NCBI RefSeq assembly: GCF_000756615.1
Contig: NZ_CP009288.1
Coordinates: forward strand, 1,054,001-1,118,000
From: Paenibacillus durus
GTDB taxonomy: Bacteria > Bacillota > Bacilli > Paenibacillales > Paenibacillaceae
Length of the DNA: 64,000 nt
Reading direction: 5' to 3'
The notes under the pieces were generated by a model, which saw nothing but the letters and a program-made list of their open reading frames with translations, did not search any database and was not told the origin of the DNA. Below, one piece after another: positions 16,729 through 24,577 of this stretch (its first letter is position 1; each line of letters begins with the position of its first letter). A program made the translations under genes and the position numbers.

Positions 16729-19311
16729 TTACAAATTCAAGGTAACCGTGTTCGAATAAGCTGACAGTCCTGCCTCATTTACGGCCGCTACCCGGTAGGT
16801 GTAACGATTGCCGCGCATGACTGTTCTATCCGTGAAGTTGACGTTGCCCGAAAATCTCAGTCCAACTGGGAAGAAGGCTCCGCCATTATCAGAGCGCTCG
16901 ATCACAAAACCAGTTTCATTACTGGAATTGTCTCTCCAGGTCAGACGAACCCGTGGTCCGGTTAGCCGTCTTGCAGTCAAATTAGTTGGAGCCGCCGGCG
17001 GCTGGACCTGATTGGGATCAACCATCACGACATTGGAAAAGTCAGAGTCGACGGTCATGGTTGGGAAGCCGGGAGTCGCGGTATCGCCGACAGTGTTGGA
17101 GGCAAATACCCGGTAGTAGTAAATGTTGATAGTGATGCCGATTGGATCGGTGTATGAAGTTGAATTAGCGGGCAGCGTTGCTATGGTAGTCCATGGACCA
17201 GAACTGCTGGCTGCCCGCTGGACAGTGAAGCCAGTATCGTTCGCGGAATTGTCCGTCCAGGTTAATACTACACGCTTGTTGACGAAGGAACCGGTAAGAT
17301 TAGCAGCGAGACTGGAAGGCGCTTTCGGCGGAACGGCAAACGCCACAGCATGCATCATATCCATCTCTTCATGAGCCAAAATATGGCAGTGATACACGTA
17401 TTCCCACCCAAAGTTTACATAATGGTTAGTAACTTGGTTAATTGGATTTCCTAACGGATCGGTCCATCCTGCAGGTGGCGGCGGTGTCAGTACAGCGCCC
17501 TCGGGCATTGTCGGGTCGATCAGACGAACACTGTTTGGCACCTCGAATGGCACCTGCGCATGGGAAGGAATTCTAGGTCGGAGAGCAATAATTGTGTGCT
17601 CGAGCGGGTTTACTCTAAAGGTTTCCTTCCAGCCCAGTTCATTAGGATCAGGTGGTAACATGGCTCCGTCCCAGGCGACACGGTTAATGAGCTGCGCAGA
17701 GAACAGGTGAGTATGAATGGTATGGGTATCCACGCCGTTGTGAGTGATCTTCCAGATCTGGGTTCCATCATCCAGTGAGCCAATCGGAGTCGCATTAAGA
17801 TTTGCTGTGCCTTTAATAATTTCAACGGGGGGACTGGTATAGCTGTAGACTACAAATTGATTGAAGTTAGAGCTCGTGACAGGGAATTCTAATCCAAGCA
17901 TGCCGCTCATCCGTCCATACCTCGTGTCGTAGACTTCACCCATTTCATCTTGTAAAGCCTTCGGTTCGATCTGCAGGGTAACAGGCGGCAGAAGAACTCC
18001 GCTCGCGTCTATCGGACTAAAGGTTTTGGAAAACTCAAAAAGTCGCACGTAGGCGCTTGAAGCGTTTGCAGGTAAATTATTAACGTTATAGGCGGAGTTG
18101 TAGGCAGCCTGCGGGATAATGATCGGATCTTGGGCCGCTTCTAAGACGCCTCTTTTTGTATCTGTTTTAGAAAAAGCTGTTTCCAGCGCAGTAACGTCAT
18201 ACGCAGGTGCGGGAGCGGAAGCCGCCACTCTGATCTGCATGATCGTGCGGATATTGGGGCCGTAGCCAGGCTGCGTGGAAGGCGCGCCGCCCTCGGCAGT
18301 TAGGTCCGGGTTGCCGGTGTAATAGTCATAGCGTGTGTCGGCAGCGGGGAAAGCTGCAGGAGCATCGTTGTAAAGAATGAGTGTCTTTCCGGCATATTGG
18401 GAAAAGTCAACGATGACATCTGCCCGTTCGGCGGTTCCCAGCAGGAGCGAGTGCTGATCGACATTTCCGAAGTTGAAGTTTGTCGCATTCAGATTCCATG
18501 TGATCGGCTGGCTGGGAATCACCACAGGTGCCGGCAGGAAACCGCTCTCGGTGCCGATCTGAATCCAATCCGGTCCTTTTAAGACAGGATCGGGCACGCC
18601 GCTTGGCCAGTCTGCAGGAATGCCCGGAGTTCCACTAGCGGGTACCATCTTGACTTCTGTAGCATATCCCGTGTCAGGCGAGATATAGCCGGCGGGATCA
18701 GCTACATACAATTGCAAATTAAAGAAACGGTCATCGGCGGCATTCAGGATGCGGAAACGATAAGCCTGGGGCTCCACTTCCAGGTAGGGGTAGGCGGTAC
18801 CATTGACAAGTGGAGTGTCCATAAACGCTTCACCCGGCATGGAAGGGTTCGGCGTCGCAGGCATCATTGGCGGAAGCTCGGGCGCATTTACGGGATCGTA
18901 GTAGGGGTTCGGAACCGGCCCATGTTCTATATTCGTTGTGGGCGGCCAGAACCACGGACCATACATCCATCGGCCAAATGCGTTTGCCCCGCTGGGGTCC
19001 CAAGGATTCTGGGCCGGGCTGTAGACATGAGGATACCAAAGGTCGCCGGTATTGGGTGTACCTGGCGTTGTGCCCCATGCCCAAGTGGGATCCGTGTTAA
19101 GGATAGTGTTGGTATCAACGAAGGTTTTGTCTTGGATAACGAGGGGAATTCCAAGGTCGGGAAGAATCTTTTGCAAGCCCGGATTTACCCCGGTTGTGTT
19201 GGTGCCGTTGATAAGATCCTGTTCGACCTGGTCTGTCAATAGATACGCTGCGGCTTCTCCGGCGTAGACATTAAGCCGAGTGATGCCATAGGAGTGATCA
19301 TGATAGAACAT
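16729..19311 (-). CDS. Multicopper oxidase, C-terminal part, with two FN3 domains (frameshifted gene)
   Basis: 860 residues from MFYHDHSYG. It holds three of four copper motifs: the HxH in FYHDHSYG, HTIHTHLFSAQLI, and the type 1/3 block YHCHILAHEEMDMM with the axial Met. Two fibronectin type III domains follow (about 676-770 and 775-860, starting KAPSSLAANL and PAAPTNLTAR). This is not a natural start: it reads straight on from the N-terminal part at 19311-20105 after a one-base shift near 19345-19365, where QTLYYTNAQSARLMFYHDH is expected. The intact protein would be about 1,125 residues, oxidising phenols or metals with O2. FN3 tails and lack of a signal peptide are an unusual pair. Confidence 0.78.
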   Translation of the reverse strand: MFYHDHSYGITRLNVYAGEAAAYLLTDQVEQDLINGTNTTGVNPGLQKILPDLGIPLVIQDKTFVDTNTILNTDPTWAWGTTPGTPNTGDLWYPHVYSPAQNPWDPSGANAFGRWMYGPWFWPPTTNIEHGPVPNPYYDPVNAPELPPMMPATPNPSMPGEAFMDTPLVNGTAYPYLEVEPQAYRFRILNAADDRFFNLQLYVADPAGYISPDTGYATEVKMVPASGTPGIPADWPSGVPDPVLKGPDWIQIGTESGFLPAPVVIPSQPITWNLNATNFNFGNVDQHSLLLGTAERADVIVDFSQYAGKTLILYNDAPAAFPAADTRYDYYTGNPDLTAEGGAPSTQPGYGPNIRTIMQIRVAASAPAPAYDVTALETAFSKTDTKRGVLEAAQDPIIIPQAAYNSAYNVNNLPANASSAYVRLFEFSKTFSPIDASGVLLPPVTLQIEPKALQDEMGEVYDTRYGRMSGMLGLEFPVTSSNFNQFVVYSYTSPPVEIIKGTANLNATPIGSLDDGTQIWKITHNGVDTHTIHTHLFSAQLINRVAWDGAMLPPDPNELGWKETFRVNPLEHTIIALRPRIPSHAQVPFEVPNSVRLIDPTMPEGAVLTPPPPAGWTDPLGNPINQVTNHYVNFGWEYVYHCHILAHEEMDMMHAVAFAVPPKAPSSLAANLTGSFVNKRVVLTWTDNSANDTGFTVQRAASSSGPWTTIATLPANSTSYTDPIGITINIYYYRVFASNTVGDTATPGFPTMTVDSDFSNVVMVDPNQVQPPAAPTNLTARRLTGPRVRLTWRDNSSNETGFVIERSDNGGAFFPVGLRFSGNVNFTDRTVMRGNRYTYRVAAVNEAGLSAYSNTVTLNL

Positions 19312-20105
19312 CAGCCTTGCACTTTGTGCATTGGTGTAGTACAGGGTCTGTATACATCGCGGGGGTCGTCTACATTCTCCATATCAGGGACATTTACTAC
19401 ACTGACGCCCTGGGGATAGGGAGTGTCTTCTCCCGCCGGGGTAATCCACTGATGAGGCGTTCCATCGCTAATCCAGATCGTATTATTGCCATGGAGATGG
19501 ATGTTGGCGCGATTTTGTGTATAATCCATCGGCACGGCATCCATTCCTAGAGGTCCCATCCCTGCCCCCATAACGGTTGTATCTACCGGAATGAAGAGAC
19601 CGCCGCCAGCGCCGGTAGGAAGCAGATTATAGAATTTGATGCGCACCGGTACGTCACGAGTGGCGATAATAGCAGGCCCCATATAATGTGGGGCATCCAC
19701 TCCATAAGCCGGAGTACCATCACCTTTTACAATCGGCGCCCCATTATGGGTCAAAGTAATTTGCGCACCGGGAACGGCTGTTGTAGACAATTGCACATAG
19801 CCTCGGAGCGTGGTGGGCGGCAGATCCGAGTGCATCTGTTCTGTAAACTCTACTACGGCGATTTCATAGTAGTCAGAACCCGGATAAGTCGTCGTATCAG
19901 GGGCGGCAATCGGGATATACTGGCCTAAAGCGTTTGTGCTGCTAGGTCCAAGCCCTGGCATTGCATCAACGAATTTTCTCAGCGGCGGGCTGTAGGCCCA
20001 GTTAGCTGTACCGAAATAGTCCGGAATCAAATATCCAGTATTCGGATCTGGTACGAGAGCCGCCCGGTCTATAGATTTTTTTGTCTGCATCTTTCTCATC
20101 CTCAT
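19311..20105 (-). CDS. Multicopper oxidase, N-terminal part (frameshifted gene)
   Basis: 264 residues carrying the first cupredoxin domain and the first copper motif NIHLHGNNTIW. The opening residues SIDRAALVPDPNTGYLIPDY resemble the family of bacterial laccase-like oxidases that lack a signal peptide. After VDDPRDVY the frame leaves the expected sequence and stops at TGA, which overlaps the ATG of the downstream part (TGATG). The start may be ATG 20105, or 20090 with GAGGATGAGAAAG ahead of it. Whether the shift is real or a sequencing error needs reads. A 20-base palindrome lies upstream at 20187-20206. Confidence 0.72.
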   Translation of the reverse strand: MRMRKMQTKKSIDRAALVPDPNTGYLIPDYFGTANWAYSPPLRKFVDAMPGLGPSSTNALGQYIPIAAPDTTTYPGSDYYEIAVVEFTEQMHSDLPPTTLRGYVQLSTTAVPGAQITLTHNGAPIVKGDGTPAYGVDAPHYMGPAIIATRDVPVRIKFYNLLPTGAGGGLFIPVDTTVMGAGMGPLGMDAVPMDYTQNRANIHLHGNNTIWISDGTPHQWITPAGEDTPYPQGVSVVNVPDMENVDDPRDVYRPCTTPMHKVQG

Positions 20106-20186
20106 AAGTTTATTTATGCAGGAACCTATTAATAATCTTTTACTTCTCTATATATTATTCGTTATGTAAACTGGGGTTTGTGCGTG

Positions 20187-20206
20187 AATCATCATATATG
20201 ATGATT
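20187..20206. promoter_or_regulatory. Perfect 20-base palindrome, likely operator
   Basis: AATCATCATATATGATGATT is its own reverse complement. It sits 82 bases before the multicopper oxidase and 150 before the TetR gene. TTAGTTCACTAA at 20205-20216 directly abuts it. Confidence 0.5.
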
Positions 20207-20277
20207 AGTTCACTAACTCGATTTGATAGACGGGTATAGTAAAGAGGACATCACGTTTAATAGAAAATGCTGCCGAA

Positions 20278-20306
20278 TTGCTTGAACGTTGATATTCGTA
20301 TATAAT
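20278..20306 (+). promoter_or_regulatory. Promoter of the TetR gene
   Basis: TTGCTT (20278-20283) and TATAAT (20301-20306) are 17 bases apart. A TetR-type half-site, ATTGATGAATCACTAA, follows at about 20318-20333, suggesting autoregulation. Confidence 0.5.
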
Positions 20307-20356
20307 GGGTTGAATAATTGATGAATCACTAACCTAATTGAGGGGGCGGCAATTCG

Positions 20357-20878
20357 ATGACAAAATCCGAGACGAGATCGGTTAATCGCAAATCGGACAT
20401 CATTTCGGCGGCGATCGAAGTATTCGCGGAGACAGGGTACTTTCGGGCAACGACGGCACAAGTCGCGGAACGAGCCAAAATATCGCAGCCATATATTTTT
20501 CGTTTTTTCTCGACCAAAGAAGCTTTGCTGCTGACGGCGCTGGAAGTATCCTGGACGCGAGTGATCGATTCCTTCCGCAAGGTCGTGGAGTCCGCGTCGC
20601 CGGAACAGCTGGAGACCGAGCTAATCCAGGCCTACGTGGTTATTTTGGAATCCTATCGGAATGAAGTGCTGCTTCAAATGCAGGCTCAGACGATCCAGGA
20701 AGACTCGATCCGGGAAGCGATGCGGGATGGATTCGGGGAAGTCCGCCGAATGGTTCTGGATGCCTTCCGCTCAGCCGGTATTCCGGATGCCGAGGAACGG
20801 ACGATGCTATTCCTGGCCCGGGGCATGCTATGCAACATTTCGGCAGCGCTGGCTATGCCCGAGTTGATGGAAATATGA
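20357..20878 (+). CDS. TetR/AcrR family transcriptional repressor
   Basis: 173 residues. The N-terminal helix-turn-helix is clear: IISAAIEVFAETGYFRATTA then QVAERAKISQPYIFRFFSTK. The C-terminal ligand domain is divergent and a little short for the family. AGGGGG lies about ten bases before the ATG. Inverted repeats at 20901-20926 and 20949-20964, just downstream and directly ahead of the next gene, plus similar half-sites before its own start, point to a regulator that controls itself and the epimerase-like gene. The inducer is unknown. Confidence 0.88.
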   Translation: MTKSETRSVNRKSDIISAAIEVFAETGYFRATTAQVAERAKISQPYIFRFFSTKEALLLTALEVSWTRVIDSFRKVVESASPEQLETELIQAYVVILESYRNEVLLQMQAQTIQEDSIREAMRDGFGEVRRMVLDAFRSAGIPDAEERTMLFLARGMLCNISAALAMPELMEI

Positions 20879-20900
20879 GGAGTGCAAGAGCTTTTTAAAA

Positions 20901-20964
20901 GTGGTGATCGACTAATCAATCACCACATGATACATTGTCATTAAGTTAGTGATTGATCAATCAC
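20901..20964. promoter_or_regulatory. Two palindromic TetR-type operators
   Basis: GTGGTGATCGA and TCAATCACCAC (20901-20926) form an inverted repeat with one mismatch and four bases between. GTGATTGATCAATCAC (20949-20964) is a perfect palindrome. They share the GTGATYGA half-site and lie between the TetR gene and its probable target. Confidence 0.65.
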
Positions 20965-20987
20965 CATATTAGGGAGAGGTGATTCAA

Positions 20988-21965
20988 TTGGAAAAAGCGA
21001 TTGTCGTAGGAGCAACTGGAGGTACTGGCGCTTCGGTTACGGAGGAACTGGTTAAGCGAGGCATACGGACAGTGGCCTTCGGGAGATCTCGCGAGAAGCT
21101 GGAGCAGCTTAGGGATAGGCTGGGTAATCCGCAGAATTTATCAATTGCAGTAGGTGACGCTTTTCGTCCAAATGACATCGTGACCGCCTCAGAAGGTGCG
21201 AACGTCCTGTTCCACTGCGCGAACGTTCCGTATCACGAGATGGTAAGCAAGCTGATTCCTTTAGGCGAATCCGTGATGGAGGCCGCCGAGCGGCTGAGTT
21301 TGAAGGTGGTCGTGATCGACGGCATCTATCCCTATGGAAGAAGACAGATGGCCCGGGCAACAGAGGAACATCCGAAGCAGCCGCATACCAGGAAGGGCAA
21401 GATTAGGCTGGCCTACGAGAAGATGCTGTTTGGCGACCGATGGAGCCGGGCCAAGGTTATGATCGTCCGCTTGCCGGATTATTTCGGCCCTACAGCGAAC
21501 GAAGCTTCTTATCTAGGCTCTACTCTCGAAGCAATCGCAGCCGGTAAGATGGCTTTTTTCATTGGCAATATGCGTATCCCTAGAGAGTTCGTCTACTTGC
21601 CGGACGCGGCGTTTATGATTGCGGAGCTCGCTGCCAGGAATGATGCTTATGGCGAGAACTGGCATATTCCGGGCGCAGGCTTGATCTCGGGAAGGGAGAT
21701 TGTACGAATCGCCCGGAAGGCAAGCGGAGGCACCAAGCCGGTTATTCCGCTTGGAAGAGTTGGGCTATCTTTGCTCGGTATGGCCGTGCCGGTAATGAAG
21801 GAGGTAGTGGAGATGCTCTATCTAACCGAAGAGCCGCTAGTCTTGAGCGGGGATAAATACGAGCGGTTGATCGGACCGGTACGGGCGACAGCCTTTGAAG
21901 AGGGAATTACAGTTACGGTTCGCGCGCTGCAAAGAAAAAATGACCCTTTTAAGGGTTTGGAGTAA
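20988..21965 (+). CDS. NAD-dependent epimerase/dehydratase-like (extended SDR)
   Basis: About 325 residues. VVGATGGTGASVTEEL is the glycine-rich NAD(P) motif of extended or atypical SDRs, followed by a strand ending GDAFRPND and FHCANVPYHEM. KIRLAYEKMLFGD may supply the catalytic Tyr/Lys region in altered spacing, so it may act as an NmrA-like sensor or ketone reductase rather than a sugar epimerase. TTG 20988 is preferred because GGGAGAGGTG lies six bases before; GTG 20979 is within that site. The operators just upstream indicate control by the neighbouring TetR protein. The stop is followed by TTGATTAATCACTAAC, another half-site. Confidence 0.8.
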   Translation: MEKAIVVGATGGTGASVTEELVKRGIRTVAFGRSREKLEQLRDRLGNPQNLSIAVGDAFRPNDIVTASEGANVLFHCANVPYHEMVSKLIPLGESVMEAAERLSLKVVVIDGIYPYGRRQMARATEEHPKQPHTRKGKIRLAYEKMLFGDRWSRAKVMIVRLPDYFGPTANEASYLGSTLEAIAAGKMAFFIGNMRIPREFVYLPDAAFMIAELAARNDAYGENWHIPGAGLISGREIVRIARKASGGTKPVIPLGRVGLSLLGMAVPVMKEVVEMLYLTEEPLVLSGDKYERLIGPVRATAFEEGITVTVRALQRKNDPFKGLE

Positions 21966-22073
21966 TTGATTAATCACTAACTGTGATGGAGGAGGCAGGA
22001 ATGAAGCACCTGAGCCTCTTGGACAGCGGGAACATTCAGGTAGGCGTCAGACAACGCAATGTGGGGGAGGGGG

Positions 22074-22282
22074 AATCTATACGATGCCGCTCCACGCAGC
22101 GCAGTCTGGATTTTCCTGCGAAAACGCAGGTCAAAGATATGTGCGGCGGAGTCTATACGATGCCGCTCCACGCAGCGCAGTCTGGATTTTCCTGCGAAAA
22201 CGCAGGTCAAAGATATGTGCGGCGGAATCTATACGATGCCGCTCGACGCAGCGCAGTCTGGATTTTCCTGCGAAAACGCAGG
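22074..22282. repeat. 76-bp tandem repeat, 2.7 copies, with internal hairpin
   Basis: TCTATACGATGCCGCT recurs at 22076, 22152 and 22228, a period of exactly 76 bases. Copies are almost identical (AATC/AGTC and CTCCACG/CTCGACG differences). Each carries CCTGCG-AAAA-CGCAGG, a 6-bp-stem tetraloop hairpin. The last copy breaks off after CGCAGG. Since 76 is not a multiple of three, every frame stays open across it without being a gene. It has no spacer structure and is not CRISPR. Confidence 0.85.
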
Positions 22283-22614
22283 TTCTTTCGGCGAATAGCG
22301 GCAAGAAATGATGAAATTCCTGCGAAAGTGCGGGAATTTAAAGCCTGAACCGCCAAGACGGATGATTGGTGCCGGAGAGCCTGCACTTTTTGCACGAATT
22401 AGGGAGAGGCCAAGCTTTTACGAGGAAAAAGATGCAGCGCTGCAGGCTTTTCCATTACGGCGAGTTTAGATGTGAACAGGCGAGCTTGGAGCGCTGTTAT
22501 AATGGGCTGGTGGAATATATGGTTTTGGAGTTTGCGCTTGCGAACAAGCCGATTATTTGAGTAAACCTCTAATTTGTCCGTTATGAATAATCTGGTATAA
22601 CCATCTTCCAGAGA
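22283..22614. other. Repeat flank with a strong hairpin; no convincing gene
   Basis: AAATTCCTGC (22314-22323) pairs with GCGGGAATTT (22330-22339), a degenerate version of the hairpin in the tandem repeat. A following short + frame reads GAGEPALFARIRERPSFYEE then KDAALQAFPLRRV and stops; it looks like part of a dispersed repeat rather than a gene. Confidence 0.4.
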
Positions 22615-23214
22615 TTAATCCGGCAGATCAATGGGAGCTACTCTTGCTGTACCTTCCGTAATCATAACAAGCACATGAGCGGTCATTTCTTCCACGGTAA
22701 AATCACTTTTTCCCCTGCTCCACTGGGCTGCGGCTCCAAAGATCGACCAACTGATCATGAGGGCCATCGTTTCGATGGGAACCTTCCACTCCGCTTGAGA
22801 GGCTTGAAGCTGTTCAAGCCACCGTGATAACAGCGCCGCAAGCTCTTCCTGCACCGTTCGTTCGAACAACTGATTTACCGTATCAACGGGACTGCAGCGG
22901 CCGTATAACGATCTGAAGTGCTCCAACACGGTATGAATGAGAATACGTAAATTGTTGTTATCCCAGCCGGAGGCTGACGGCAGCTTGTCGTTCAAGAGGC
23001 TTCGGAATTTCTGGCGAATGGATAGTTCCAAAAGGGCGTATTTGTCGGGAAAATGTGCATAGAACGTGCCTCTGTTAACATCCGCCCGGTCGGTAATGTC
23101 CTGAATCGTTATCGCGGTAAAGCCCTTTTCTCTCATCAGCTCCATAAAGGATTGCTTCAATAATTGCTGTGATCGCTTGCTGCGCCGGTCGATCTTTTTT
23201 CTTTGCGATTCCAT
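22615..23214 (-). CDS. TetR/AcrR family transcriptional regulator
   Basis: 199 residues: N-terminal HTH (LLKQSFMELMREKGFTAITI then ITDRADVNRGTFYAHFPDKY) and a C-terminal TetR_C_7-like domain. ATG with GGGAGGAG about ten bases upstream. It is divergent from the quinone oxidoreductase-like gene at 23386, the usual layout for a TetR repressor and its target enzyme. No clear inverted repeat could be assigned in the shared region. Cytoplasmic DNA-binding protein; ligand unknown. Confidence 0.88.
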   Translation of the reverse strand: MESQRKKIDRRSKRSQQLLKQSFMELMREKGFTAITIQDITDRADVNRGTFYAHFPDKYALLELSIRQKFRSLLNDKLPSASGWDNNNLRILIHTVLEHFRSLYGRCSPVDTVNQLFERTVQEELAALLSRWLEQLQASQAEWKVPIETMALMISWSIFGAAAQWSRGKSDFTVEEMTAHVLVMITEGTARVAPIDLPD

Positions 23215-23385
23215 CCGCTTTACTCTCCTCCCAAGCAGGGCTATGTGATCTTCAACATTATTCGGTTATTGTCGGGTATCCAACGAAAGAAGCGGACTGT
23301 GCATTGTTCCTTTTCTTCCGGCTGCTCTACTATTGTAATAAGTGAACAAAACTCAATCAATGGTATACAGGAGGGGGAAGGCTCT

Positions 23386-24336
23386 ATGCAAGTTGAATCT
23401 GCCGGGAAGATGAAAGCTATCCGGTATCATGTCCACGGAGGGCCTGAGGTACTGCGCTATGAGGATGTGCCTGTTCCGAAGGAAGGCGAAGGTGAAGTGC
23501 TGGTTCGTATCCATGCCGCAGGCGTAAACCCGGGTGATTGGCAAATCCGTTCGGGACTCGCCGGCGACCGGTTTCCGCTCCCCTATATTCCAGGCTGGGA
23601 TATTTCAGGGATTGTTCAGTCTGTCGGAGCGGGAGTTGATGGATTTCGGCAAGGGGATGCCGTTTACGGGATGACCCGCGACAGTTCGGGATGTGCGGAA
23701 TATGTCGCTATACCTGCCAGGCAGCTTGCGAACAAGCCCAAGTCCGTCAGCTATGTCGAGGCGGCAGGGATGCCGATGTCCGCGTTTACCGCTTGGCATG
23801 CTTTGTTCGAGCAAGGAGGGCTAAAAGCCGGTCAGACGGTATTAATCAATGGCGCCTCCGGCGGCGTCGGCCATTTTGCGGTACAGTTGGCCAAATGGAA
23901 GGGAGCGAAAGTGATCGGCGTCGCATCCGGGAGAAATGAAACATTTTTGCAGGGACTGGGCGTTGATCAATTCGTAGATTATTCTGTTGCTCCCCCCGGG
24001 CAGGCGGTGCGGAACGTTGATCTTGTCTTGGATACGGTAGGCGGCATGGAGGGGGATCAGCTTCTGGACGTTATCAAGCCGGGCGGTACGCTGGTTCCGA
24101 TTACTTGGGGACAATATTCGTCCGAGAAGGCTGCCAATATGTCAGTAACGGTACAAGACGTAAAGCTGCTGCAGATTGAAAGCGCCTATTTGGATGAGCT
24201 TGCTCGTCTGGCCGATAACGGTGTTTTGCGCATAGCGATCGATTCGGTGTTCCCGCTGGAGGAGACGGCTAAGGCGCATGAAATCAGTGAGAGCCGCAGG
24301 GCGCGTGGGAAAATTATTATACAAGTGACGGAATGA
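23386..24336 (+). CDS. NADP-dependent zinc-type-family oxidoreductase (quinone reductase-like)
   Basis: 316 residues of the medium-chain dehydrogenase/reductase family without the zinc ligands. The GroES-like front includes AAGVNPGDWQIRSG and YIPGWDISGIV. The nucleotide-binding half has the NADPH motif LINGASGGVGHFAVQLAKWKGAKVIG. It most resembles quinone oxidoreductases and enoyl reductases and is cytoplasmic. ATG 23386 has a strong CAGGAGGG site; longer in-frame starts upstream lack one. A terminator at 24424-24450 follows. Its divergent TetR neighbour is the probable repressor. Confidence 0.87.
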   Translation: MQVESAGKMKAIRYHVHGGPEVLRYEDVPVPKEGEGEVLVRIHAAGVNPGDWQIRSGLAGDRFPLPYIPGWDISGIVQSVGAGVDGFRQGDAVYGMTRDSSGCAEYVAIPARQLANKPKSVSYVEAAGMPMSAFTAWHALFEQGGLKAGQTVLINGASGGVGHFAVQLAKWKGAKVIGVASGRNETFLQGLGVDQFVDYSVAPPGQAVRNVDLVLDTVGGMEGDQLLDVIKPGGTLVPITWGQYSSEKAANMSVTVQDVKLLQIESAYLDELARLADNGVLRIAIDSVFPLEETAKAHEISESRRARGKIIIQVTE

Positions 24337-24423
24337 GAAGCTTGACAGCGCTGTTATTATTTTGCCGCTGTGGAGGATTCAAACCGTGTGTGTGAGCGCT
24401 TAGAGGTATTGCCGAAATTAGTA

Positions 24424-24450
24424 AAGGGGGGCGGCGAACCCCTCTTTTTT
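24424..24450 (+). terminator. Terminator of the oxidoreductase gene
   Basis: AGGGG and CCCCT flank GGCGGCGAA and are followed by C and six T. Confidence 0.65.
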
Positions 24451-24577
24451 GTTATTGTTCCTGCAATTGTCATAAATAATTGAGGTGCAAGGTCTTTTAG
24501 GGGATCTGTAACACCGATAAATAACCAAGAGACCCATATCCATTTGATTTACGATTTAAGAAGAGGAGATGACAAGA

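Noticed and set aside
22074..22282. Possible CRISPR array
   Set aside because: Repeats are directly joined 76-base units without variable spacers, and no cas genes are near.
22372..22560. Small gene after the tandem repeat
   Set aside because: Several competing short frames, no clear ribosome site, and the DNA looks like repeat flank.
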